A stretch of 64,000 nucleotides of DNA from Limnomonas spitsbergensis (Eukaryota > Chlorophyta > Chlorophyceae > Chlamydomonadales), in contig JAYJMM010000101.1 in the NCBI GenBank assembly GCA_037349105.1, positions 2,604,001-2,668,000 on the forward strand, read 5' to 3'. Under the pieces are notes generated by a model. The model worked only from the letters and a program-made list of their open reading frames with translations, searched no databases and was not told where the DNA came from. Every line of letters starts with the position of its first letter. Positions within the stretch are counted from its first letter, which is position 1. The position numbers and the translations under genes are program-made. Below are positions 53,700 to 64,000 of this stretch, in pieces.

Positions 53700-56560
53700 G
53701 GGTAATCAAAAGGGTTCAGGACCTGCTGGTGGGTAATCAAAAGGATTCAGGGCCTGCTGGTGGGTAATCAAAAGGGTTCAGGGCCTGCCGGTGGGTATTC
53801 AAAAGGGTTCAGGGCCTGTCGGTGGGTAATCAAAAGGGTTCAGGGCCTGCCGGTAGGTAATCAAAAGGGTTCAGGGCCTGCTGGTGAGTAATTAAAAGGG
53901 TTCAGGGCCTGCCAGTGGGTAATCAAAAGGGTTCAGGGTCTGCCAGGGGGTAATCAAAAGGGTTCAGGGCCTGCTGGTTGGTAATCAAAAGGGTTCAGGA
54001 CCTGCTGGTGGGTAATCAAAAGGGTTCAGGGCCTGCTGGTGGGTAATCAAAAGGGTTCAGGGCCTGCTGGTGGGTAATCAAAAGGGTTCAGGGCCTGTTG
54101 GTGGGTAATCAAAAGGGTTCAGGGCCTGTTGGTGGGTAATCAAAAGGGTTCAGGGCCTGCTGGTGGGTAATCAAAAGGGTTCAGGGCCTGCTGGTGGGTA
54201 ATCAAAAGGGTTCAGGGACTGCCAGGGGGTAATCAAAAGGGTTCAGGGTCTGCCAGGGGGTAATCAAAAGGGTTCAGGGCCTGCTGGTTGGTAATCAAAA
54301 GGGTTCAGGACCTGCTGGTGGGTAATCAAAAGGGTTCAGGGCCTGCTGGTGGGTAATCAAAAGGGTTCAGGGCCTGCTGGTGGGTAATCAAAAGGGTTCA
54401 GGGCCTGTTGGTGGGTAATCAAAAGGGTTCAGGGCATGTTGGTGGGTAATCAAAAGGGTTCAGGACCTGCTGGTGGGTAATCAAAAGGATTCAGGGCCTG
54501 CTGGTGGGTAATCAAAAGGGTTCAGGGCCTGCCGGTGGGTATTCAAAAGGGTTCAGGGCCTGTCGGTGGGTAATCAAAAGGGTTCAGGGCCTGCCGGTAG
54601 GTAATCAAAAGGGTTCAGGGCCTGCTGGTGAGTAATTAAAAGGGTTCAGGGCCTGCCAGTGGGTAATCAAAAGGGTTCAGGGTCTGCCAGGGGGTAATCA
54701 AAAGGGTTCAGGGCCTGCTGGTTGGTAATCAAAAGGGTTCAGGACCTGCTGGTGGGTAATCAAAAGGGTTCAGGGCCTGCTGGTGGGTAATCAAAAGGGT
54801 TCAGGGCCTGCTGGTGGGTAATCAAAAGGGTTCAGGGCCTGTTGGTGGGTAATCAAAAGGGTTCAGGGCATGTTGGTGGGTAATCAAAAGGGTTCAGGGC
54901 CTGCTGGTGGGTAATTCAAAGGGTTCAGGGCCTGTCGGTGGGTAATCAAAAGGGTTCAGGACCTGCTGGTGGGTAATCAAAAGGATTCAGGGCCTGCTGG
55001 TGGGTAATCAAAAGGGTTCAGGGCCTGCCGGTGGGTATTCAAAAGGGTTCAGGGCCTGTCGGTGGGTAATCAAAAGGGTTCAGGGCCTGCCGGTAGGTAA
55101 TCAAAAGGGTTCAGGGCCTGCTGGTGAGTAATTAAAAGGGTTCAGGGCCTGCCAGTGGGTAATCAAAAGGGTTCAGGGTCTGCCAGGGGGTAATCAAAAG
55201 GGTTCAGGGCCTGCTGGTTGGTAATCAAAAGGGTTCAGGACCTGCTGGTGGGTAATCAAAAGGGTTCAGGGCCTGCTGGTGGGTAATCAAAAGGGTTCAG
55301 GGCCTGCTGGTGGGTAATCAAAAGGGTTCAGGGCCTGTTGGTGGGTAATCAAAAGGGTTCAGGGCATGTTGGTGGGTAATCAAAAGGGTTCAGGGCCTGC
55401 TGGTGGGTAATCAAAAGGGTTCAGGGCCTGCTGGTGGGTAATCAAAAGGGTTCAGGGACTGCCAGGGGGTAATCAAAAGGGTTCAGGGTCTGCCAGGGGG
55501 TAATCAAAAGGGTTCAGGGCCTGCTGGTTGGTAATCAAAAGGGTTCAGGACCTGCTGGTGGGTAATCAAAAGGGTTCAGGGCCTGCTGGTGGGTAATCAA
55601 AAGGGTTCAGGGCCTGCTGGTGGGTAATCAAAAGGGTTCAGGGCCTGTTGGTGGGTAATCAAAAGGGTTCAGGGCATGTTGGTGGGTAATCAAAAGGGTT
55701 CAGGACCTGCTGGTGGGTAATCAAAAGGATTCAGGGCCTGCTGGTGGGTAATCAAAAGGGTTCAGGGCCTGCCGGTGGGTATTCAAAAGGGTTCAGGGCC
55801 TGTCGGTGGGTAATCAAAAGGGTTCAGGGCCTGCCGGTAGGTAATCAAAAGGGTTCAGGGCCTGCTGGTGAGTAATTAAAAGGGTTCAGGGCCTGCCAGT
55901 GGGTAATCAAAAGGGTTCAGGGTCTGCCAGGGGGTAATCAAAAGGGTTCAGGGCCTGCTGGTTGGTAATCAAAAGGGTTCAGGACCTGCTGGTGGGTAAT
56001 CAAAAGGGTTCAGGGCCTGCTGGTGGGTAATCAAAAGGGTTCAGGGCCTGCTGGTGGGTAATCAAAAGGGTTCAGGGCCTGTTGGTGGGTAATCAAAAGG
56101 GTTCAGGGCATGTTGGTGGGTAATCAAAAGGGTTCAGGGCCTGCTGGTGGGTAATCAAAAGGGTTCAGGGCCTGCTGGTGGGTAATCAAAAGGGTTCAGG
56201 GACTGCCAGGGGGTAATCAAAAGGGTTCAGGGTCTGCCAGGGGGTAATCAAAAGGGTTCAGGGCCTGCTGGTTGGTAATCAAAAGGGTTCAGGACCTGCT
56301 GGTGGGTAATCAAAAGGGTTCAGGGCCTGCTGGTGGGTAATCAAAAGGGTTCAGGGCCTGCTGGTGGGTAATCAAAAGGGTTCAGGGCCTGTTGGTGGGT
56401 AATCAAAAGGGTTCAGGGCATGTTGGTGGGTAATCAAAAGGGTTCAGGGCCTGCTGGTGGGTAATCAAAAGGGTTCAGGGCCTGCTGGTGGGTAATCAAA
56501 AGTATTCAGGGCCTGCTGGTGGGTAATCGAAAGGGTTCAGGGCATGTTGGTGGGTAATCA
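53700..56560. repeat. Higher-order blocks with 744/496-bp spacing
   Basis: The rare variant GTGGGTATTC occurs at 53791, 54535, 55031 and 55775. The spacings are 744, 496 and 744 bp, exactly 24, 16 and 24 units of 31 bp. The blocks therefore copied without indels. Confidence 0.85.
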
Positions 56561-59159
56561 AAAGGGTTCAGGGCCTGCTGGTGGGTAATCAAAAGGGTTC
56601 AGGGACTGCCAGGGGGTAATCAAAAGGGTTCAGGGCCTGCCGGTTGGTAATCAAAAGGGTTCAGGGCCTGCTTGTTGGTAATCAAAAGGGTTCAGGACCT
56701 GTTGGTGGGTAATCAAAAGGGTTCAGGTCCTGCCGGTGGGTAATCAAAAGGGTTCAGGTTCTAACGGTGGGTAATCAAAAGGGTTTAGAGCCTGTTAGTG
56801 GGTAATCAAAAGGGTCAGGGCCTTCCGGTTGCTAATCAAAAGGGTTCAAGGCCTGCTGTTGGGTAATCAAAAGGGTTCAGGGCCTGCTGGTGAGTAATCA
56901 AAAGGGTTCAGGGCCTGCTGGTGAGTAATCAAAAGAGTTCAGGGCCTGCCGGTGGGTAATCAAAAGGGTTCAGGGCCTGCTGGTGGGTAATCAAAAGGGT
57001 TCAGGGCCTGCCGGTGGGTAATCAAAAGGGTTCAGGGCCTGCCGGTGGGTAATCAAAAGGGTTCAGGGCCTGCTGGTGGGTAATCAAAAGGGTTCAGGGC
57101 CTGCCGGTGGGTAATTCAAAGGGTTCAGGGCCTGCCGGTGGGAAATCAAAAGGGTTCAGGACCTGCTGGTGGGTAATCAAAAGGGTTCAGGACCTGCTGG
57201 TGGGTAATCAAAAGGGTTCAAGGCCTGCCGGTGGGTAATCAAAAGGGTTCAGGGCCTGCTGGTGAGTAATCAAAAGAGTTCAGGGCCTGCCGGTGTGTAA
57301 TCAAAAGGGTTCAGGGCCTGCTGGTGGGTAATCAAAAGGGTTCAGGGCCTGCCGGTTGGTAATCAAATAGGTTCAGGGCCTGCTGGTGGGTAATCAAAAG
57401 GGTTCAGGGCCTGCTGGTGGGTAATCAAAAGGGTTCAGGGCCTGCCGGTGGGTAATCAAAAGGGTTCAGGGCCTGCCGGTGGGTAATCAAAAGGGTTCAG
57501 GACCTGCTGGTGGGTCATCAAAAGGTTTCAGGGCCTGCCGGTGGGTAATCAAAAGGGTTCAGGTCCAGCTGGTGGGTAATCGAAAGGGTTCAGGGCCTGC
57601 CGGTGTGTAATCAAAAGGGTTCAGGGCCAGCTGGTGGGTAATCAAAAGGGTTCAGGGCCTGTCGGTGGGTAATCGAAAGGGTTCAGGGCTAGCTGGTGGG
57701 TAATCAAAAGGGTTCAGGGCCAGCTGGTGGGTAATCAAAAGGGTTCAGGCCCTGCCGGCGGGTAATCAAAAGGTTCAGGGCCTGCTGTTAATGAAAAGGG
57801 TTCAGGGCCTGCTGTTAATTAAATGGGTTCAGGGCCTGCCGGTGGGTTATTAAAAGGGTTCAGGGCCTGCTGGTGGGTATTCAAAAGGGTTAAGGGCCTG
57901 CCGGTGGGTAATCAAAAGGGTTCAGGGCCTGCCGGTGGGTAATCAAAAGGGTTCAGGGCCTGCTGGTGGGTAATCAAAAGGGTTCAGGGCCTGCCAGGGG
58001 GTAATCAAAAGGGTTCAGGGCCTGCCAGTGGGTAATCAAAAGGGTTCAGGGCCTGTTGGTGGGTAATCAAAAGGGTTCAGGGCCTGCCAGTGGGTAATCA
58101 AAAGGGTTCAGGGCCTGTTGGTGGGTAATCAAAAGGGTTCAGGGCCTGCCAGTGGGTAATCAAAAGGGTTCAGGGCCTGTTGGTGGGTAATCAAAAGGGT
58201 TCAGGGCCTGCCGGTGGGTAATCAAAAGGGTTCAGGGCCTGCTGGTGGGTAATCAAAAGGGTTCAGGGCCTGCCGGTGGGTAATCAAAAGGGTCCAGGGC
58301 CTGCTGGTGGGTAATCAAAAGGGTTCAGGGCCTGCTGATGGGTAATCAAAAGGGTTCAGGGCCTGCCGGTGGGTAATCAAAAGGGTTCAGGGCCTGCCGG
58401 TGGGTAATCAAAAGGGCTCAGGACCTGCTGGTGGGTAATCAAAAGGGTTCAAGGCCTGCTGGTGGGTAATCAAAAGGGTTCAGGGCCTGCCAGTGGGTAC
58501 TGGAAAGGGTTCAGGGCCTGCTGGTGAGTAATCAAAAGAGTTCAGGGCCTGGCGGTGGGTAATCAAAAGGGTTCAGGGCCAGCTGATGGGTAATCAAAAG
58601 GGTTCAGGGCCTGCTGGTGGGTAATCAAAAGGGTTCAGGGCCTGCCGGTGGGTAATCAAAAGGGTTAAGGGCCTGCTGGTGGGTAATCAAAAGGGTTCAG
58701 GGCCTGCCAGGGGGTAATCAAAAGGGTTCAGGGCCTGCCAGTGGGTAATCAAAAGGGTTCAGGGCCTGTTGGTGGGTAATCAAAAGGGTTCAGGGCCTGC
58801 CAGTGGGTAATCAAAAGGGTTCAGGGCCTGCTGGTGAGTAATCAAAAGAGTTCAGGGCCTGCCGGTGGGTAATCAAAAGGGTTCAGGGCCAGCTGATGGG
58901 TAATCAAAAGGGTTCAGGGCCTGCTGGTGGGTAATCAAAAGGGTTCAGGGCCTGCCGGTGGGTAATCAAAAGGGTTAAGGGCCCGCCGGTGGGTAATCGA
59001 AAGGGTTCAGGGCCTGCCGGTGGATAATAAAAAGGGTTCAGGGCCAGCTGGTGTGTAATCAAAAGGGTTCAGGGCCTGCCGGTGGGTAATCAAAAGGGTT
59101 CAGGGCCAGCTCGTGGGTAATCAAAAGGGTTCAGGCCCTGCCGGTGGGTAATCAAAAGG

Positions 59160-62100
59160 TTCAGGGCCTGCTGTTAATTAAAAGGGTTCAGGGCCTGCTG
59201 TTAATTAAATGGGTTCAGGGCCTGCCGGTGGGTTATTAAAAGGGTTTAGGGCCTGCTGGTGGGTAATCAAAAGGGTTAAGGGCCTGCCGGTGGGTAATCA
59301 AAAGGGTTCAGGGCCTGCCGGTGGGTAATCAAAAGGGTTCAGGGCCTGCTGGTGGGTAATCAAAAGGGTTCAGGGCCTGCCAGGGGGTAATCAAAAGGGT
59401 TCAGGGCCTGCCGGTGGGTAATCAAAAGCGTTCAGGGCCTGTTGGTGGGTAATCAAAAGGGTTCAGGGCCTGCTGGTGAGTAATCAAAAGAGTTCAGGGC
59501 ATGCCGGTGTGTAATCAAAAGGGTTCAGGGCCTGCTGGTGGGTAATCAAAAGGGTTCAGGGCCTGCCGGTGGGTAATCAAAAGGGTTCAGGGCCAGCTGG
59601 TGGGTAATCAAAAGGGTTCAGGGCCTGCCGGTGGATAATCAAAAGGGTTCAAGGCCTGCTGGTGGGTAATCAAAAGGGTTCAGGGCCTGCCAGTGGGTAA
59701 TCAAATGGGTTCAGGGCCTGCTGGTGAGTAATCAAAAGAGTTCAGGGCCTGCTGGTGGGTAATCAAAAGGGTTCAGGGCCAGCTGGTGGGTAATCAAAAG
59801 GGTTCAGGGCCTGCTGGTGGGTAATCAAAAGGGTTCAGGGCCTGCTGGTGGGTAATCAAAAGGGTTCAGGGCCTGCCAGTGGGTAATCGAAAGGGTTTAG
59901 GGCCTGCCGGTGGATAATGAAAAGGGTTCAGGGCCAGCTGGTGGGTAATCAAAAGGGTTCAGGGCCTGCCGGTGGGTAATCAAAAGGGTTCAGGGCCAGC
60001 TCGTGGGTAATCAAAAGGGTTCAGGCCCTGCCGGTGGGTAATCAAAAGGTTCAGGGCCTGCTGTTAATTAAAAGGGTTCAGGGCCTGCTGTTAATTAAAT
60101 GGGTTCAGGGCCTGCCGGTGGGTTATTAAAAGGGTTCAGGGCCTGCTGGTGGGTAATCAAAAGGGTTAAGGGCCTGCCGGTGGGTAATCAAAAGGGTTCA
60201 GGGCCTGCCGGTGGGTAATCAGAAGGGTAAAGGGCCTGCTGGTGGGTAATCAAAAGGGTTCAGGGCCTGCCAGGGGGTAATCAAAAGGGTTCAGGCCTGC
60301 CGGTGGGTAATCAAAAGGGTACAGGGCCTGTTGGTGGGTAATCAAGAGGGTTCAGGGCCTGCCAGTGGATAATCAAAAGGGTTCAGGGCCTGCTGGTGAG
60401 TAATCAAAAGAGTTCAGGGCCTGCTGGTGGGTAATCAAAAGGGTTCAGGGCCAGCTGGTGGGTAATCAAAAGGGTTCAGGGCCTGCTGGTGGGTAATCAA
60501 AAGGGTTCAGGGCCTGCTGGTGGGTAATCAAAAGGGTTCAGGGCCTGCCGGAGGGTAATCAAAAGGGTTAAGGGCCCGCCGGTGGGTAATCGAAAGGGTT
60601 CAGGGCCTGCCGGTGGGTAATAAAAAGGGTTCAGGGCCAGCTGGTGTGTAATCAAAAGGGTTCAGGGCCTGCCGGTGGGTAATCAAAAGGGTTCAGGGCC
60701 AGCTCGTGGGTAATCAAAAGGGTTCAGGGCCTGCCGGTGGGTTATTAAAAGGGTTTAGGGCCTGCTGGTGGGTAATCAAAAGGGTTAAGGGCCTGCCGGT
60801 GGGTAATCAAAAGGGTTCAGGGCCTGCCGGTGGGTAATCAAAAGGGTTCAGGGCCTGCTGGTGGGTAATCAAAAGGGTTCAGGGCCTGCCAGGGGGTAAT
60901 CAAAAGGGTTCGGGGCCTGCCGGTGGGTAATCAAAAGCGTTCAGGGCCTGTTGGTGGGTAATCAAAAGGGTTCAGGGCCTGCTGGTGAGTAATCAAAAGA
61001 GTTCAGGGCATGCCGGTGTGTAATCAAAAGGGTTCAGGGCCTGCTGGTGGGTAATCAAAAGGGTTCAGGGCCTGCCGGTGGGTAATCAAAAGGGTTAAGG
61101 GCCCGCCGGTGAGTAATCGAAAGGGTTCAGGGCCTGCTGGTGGGTAATCAAAAGGGTTCAGGGCCTGCTGGTGGGTAATCAAAAGGGTTCAGGGCCTGCC
61201 AGTGGGTAATCGAAAGGGTTTAGGGCCTGCCGGTGGATAATGAAAAGGGTTCAGGGCCAGCTGGTGGGTAATCAAAAGGGTTCAGGGCCTGCCGGTGGGT
61301 AATCAAAAGGGTTCAGGGCCAGCTCGTGGGTAATCAAAAGGGTTCAGGCCCTGCCGGTGGGTAATCAAAAGGTTCAGGGCCTGCTGTTAATTAAAAGGGT
61401 TCAGGGCCTGCTGTTAATTAAATGGGTTCAGGGCCTGCCGGTGGGTTATTAAAAGGGTTCAGGGCCTGCTGGTGGGTAATCAAAAGGGTTAAGGGCCTGC
61501 CGGTGGGTAATCAAAAGGGTTCAGGGCCTGCCGGTGGGTAATCAGAAGGGTAAAGGGCCTGCTGGTGGGTAATCAAAAGGGTTCAGGGCCTGCCAGGGGG
61601 TAATCAAAAGGGTTCAGGCCTGCCGGTGGGTAATCAAAAGGGTACAGGGCCTGTTGGTGGGTAATCAAGAGGGTTCAGGGCCTGCCAGTGGATAATCAAA
61701 AGGGTTCAGGGCCTGCTGGTGAGTAATCAAAAGAGTTCAGGGCCTGCTGGTGGGTAATCAAAAGGGTTCAGGGCCAGCTGATGGGTAATCAAAAGGGTTC
61801 AGGGCCTGCTGGTGGGTAATCAAAAGGGTTCAGGGCCTGCTGGTGGGTAATCAAAAGGGTTCAGGGCCTGCCGGAGGGTAATCAAAAGGGTTAAGGGCCC
61901 GCCGGTGGGTAATCGAAAGGGTTCAGGGCCTGCCGGTGGATAATAAAAAGGGTTCAGGGCCAGCTGGTGTGTAATCAAAAGGGTTCAGGGCCTGCCGGTG
62001 GGTAATCAAAAGGGTTCAGGGCCAGCTCGTGGGTAATCAAAAGGGTTCAGGGCCTGCCGGTGGGTTATTAAAAGGGTTTAGGGCCTGCTGGTGGGTAATC

Positions 62101-64000
62101 AAAAGGGTTAAGGGCCTGCCGGTGGGTAATCAAAAGGGTTCAGGGCCTGCCGGTGGGTAATCAAAAGGGTTCAGGGCCTGCTGGTGGGTAATCAAAAGGG
62201 TTCAGGGCCTGCCAGGGGGTAATCAAAAGGGTTCGGGGCCTGCCGGTGGGTAATCAAAAGCGTTCAGGGCCTGTTGGTGGGTAATCAAAAGGGTTCAGGG
62301 CCTGCTGGTGAGTAATCAAAAGAGTTCAGGGCATGCCGGTGTGTAATCAAAAGGGTTCAGGGCCTGCTGGTGGGTAATCAAAAGGGTTCAGGGCCTGCCG
62401 GTGGGTAATCAAAAGGGTTAAGGGCCCGCCGGTGAGTAATCGAAAGGGTTCAGGGCCTGCCGGTGGATAATAAAAAGGGTTCAGGGCCAGCTGGTGTGTA
62501 ATCAAAAGGGTTCAGGGCCTGCCGGTGGGTAATCAAAAGGGTTCAGGGCCAGCTCGTGGGTAATCAAAAGGGTTCAGGCCCTGCCGGTGGGTAATCAAAA
62601 GGTTCAGGGCCTGCTGTTAATTAAAAGGGTTCAGGGCCTGCTGTTAATTAAATGGGTTCAGGGCCTGCCGGTGGGTTATTAAAAGGGTTTAGGGCCTGCT
62701 GGTGGGTAATCAAAAGGGTTAAGGGCCTGCCGGTGGGTAATCAAAAGGGTTCAGGGCCTGCCGGTGGGTAATCAAAAGGGTTCAGGGCCTGCTGGTGGGT
62801 AATCAAAAGGGTTCAGGGCCTGCCAGGGGGTAATCAAAAGGGTTCAGGGCCTGCCGGTGGGTAATCAAAAGCGTTCAGGGCCTGTTGGTGGGTAATCAAA
62901 AGGGTTCAGGGCCTGCTGGTGAGTAATCAAAAGAGTTCAGGGCATGCCGGTGTGTAATCAAAAGGGTTCAGGGCCTGCTGGTGGGTAATCAAAAGGGTTC
63001 AGGGCCTGCCGGTGGGTAATCAAAAGGGTTCAGGGCCAGCTGGTGGGTAATCAAAAGGGTTCAGGGCCTGCCGGTGGATAATCAAAAGGGTTCAAGGCCT
63101 GCTGGTGGGTAATCAAAAGGGTTCAGGGCCTGCCAGTGGGTAATCAAATGGGTTCAGGGCCTGCTGGTGAGTAATCAAAAGAGTTCAGGGCCTGCTGGTG
63201 GGTAATCAAAAGGGTTCAGGGCCAGCTGATGGGTAATCAAAAGGGTTCAGGGCCTGCTGGTGGGTAATCAAAAGGGTTCAGGGCCTGCTGGTGGGTAATC
63301 AAAAGGGTTCAGGGCCTGCCGGTGGGTAATCGAAAGGGTTTAGGGCCTGCCGGTGGATAATGAAAAGGGTTCAGGGCCAGCTGGTGGGTAATCAAAAGGG
63401 TTCAGGGCCTGCCGGTGGGTAATCAAAAGGGTTCAGGGCCAGCTCGTGGGTAATCAAAAGGGTTCAGGCCCTGCCGGTGGGTAATCAAAAGGTTCAGGGC
63501 CTGCTGTTAATTAAAAGGGTTCAGGGCCTGCTGTTAATTAAATGGGTTCAGGGCCTGCCGGTGGGTTATTAAAAGGGTTCAGGGCCTGCTGGTGGGTAAT
63601 CAAAAGGGTTAAGGGCCTGCCGGTGGGTAATCAAAAGGGTTCAGGGCCTGCCGGTGGGTAATCAGAAGGGTAAAGGGCCTGCTGGTGGGTAATCAAAAGG
63701 GTTCAGGGCCTGCCAGGGGGTAATCAAAAGGGTTCAGGCCTGCCGGTGGGTAATCAAAAGGGTACAGGGCCTGTTGGTGGGTAATCAAAAGGGTTCAGGG
63801 CCTGCCAGTGGGTAATCAAAAGGGTTCAGGGCCTGCTGGTGAGTAATCAAAAGAGTTCAGGGCCTGCTGGTGGGTAATCAAAAGGGTTCAGGGCCAGCTG
63901 ATGGGTAATCAAAAGGGTTCAGGGCCTGCTGGTGGGTAATCAAAAGGGTTCAGGGCCTGCTGGTGGGTAATCAAAAGGGTTAAGGGCCTGCCGGTGGGTA
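59160..64000. repeat. Higher-order blocks marked by GCTGTTAATTAAA
   Basis: A variant in which units are shortened (GCTGTTAATTAAAAGGG then GCTGTTAATTAAATGGG) recurs near 59170, 60062, 61384, 62623 and 63505. Earlier versions, mostly with GTTAATGA or GTTAAATAA, occur near 50104, 50631, 50927, 53331 and 57785. These mark long repeated blocks of about 0.9-1.3 kb. Confidence 0.8.

Larger units (their letters stand above)
44977..64000. repeat. Giant 31-bp minisatellite, runs off the window end
   Basis: About 19 kb of tandem 31-bp units with the core AATCAAAAGGGTTCAGGGCC followed by TGCCGGTGGGT or TGCTGGTGGGT; roughly 610 copies. No gene or other sequence interrupts it. Recurrent rare variants (GTGTGAAATG, GTGGGTATTC, GCTGTTAATGAA / GTTAAATAAATG, GCGTAGGTT) define higher-order blocks. 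The array continues past base 64000. Confidence 0.98.

Noticed and set aside
44977..64000. CRISPR-like array of 31-bp direct repeats
   Set aside because: Units abut directly with no unique spacers, there are no cas genes, and the context is eukaryotic. It is a minisatellite.

Overview
This window comes from a eukaryotic nuclear genome. It holds an intact-looking chromodomain Ty3/gypsy retrotransposon, spliced exon remnants with GT/AG boundaries, very long minisatellites and no bacterial gene organisation. Short cores of the plant/green-algal telomere type (CCCTAAA / TTTAGGG) recur in the minisatellites, which fits a green alga or relative and perhaps a subtelomeric position. That taxonomic guess is inference; no gene here fixes the species.

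The layout is a head-to-tail array of four diverged copies of a segment of about 10-11 kb: A (about 1-11212), B (11213-20904), C (20905-39260, enlarged by a 7.2-kb retrotransposon) and D (39261 to about 44230, then replaced by a giant array). Each unit carries, left to right: (1) a C/CA-rich stretch; (2) about 1.2 kb of conserved 5' flank; (3) a plus-strand gene with an N-terminal F-box-like region followed by 13-21 ankyrin repeats built from 99-bp units; (4) about 1.4 kb of spacer; (5) minus-strand exon remnants of a WD40 gene that I recognise as WRAP73/WDR8-like, with intronic minisatellites and, in A and C, a fossil integrase zinc-finger fragment; (6) a 34-bp minisatellite; (7) a spacer leading to the next unit. 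A and D share their 5' flank type, and B and C share theirs.

None of the four F-box/ankyrin genes is a full intact copy. A has an in-frame TGA. B has an in-frame TAG and a poly-G frameshift. C is cut 27 codons before its end by the retrotransposon (a 533-codon ORF remains). D has three single-base losses that together return to the original frame. The WRAP73 exons also differ in damage between units, so these copies look like partial pseudogenes of a gene that must be intact elsewhere.

Mobile DNA: a complete chromovirus (24064-31218) with two 403-bp LTRs that look identical, a 5-bp target duplication and gag and pol in the same frame separated by one TAG codon; a 185-bp hAT-type MITE in unit B with an 8-bp target duplication and an empty site in unit C; and a roughly 426-bp insertion of unknown class in unit B.

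From about 44977 to the window end lies one uninterrupted 31-bp minisatellite (about 19 kb, about 610 copies) with higher-order blocks whose spacing is an exact multiple of 31. Diverged one- or two-copy versions of its unit lie in the WRAP73 intron of units A and C, which points to its origin.
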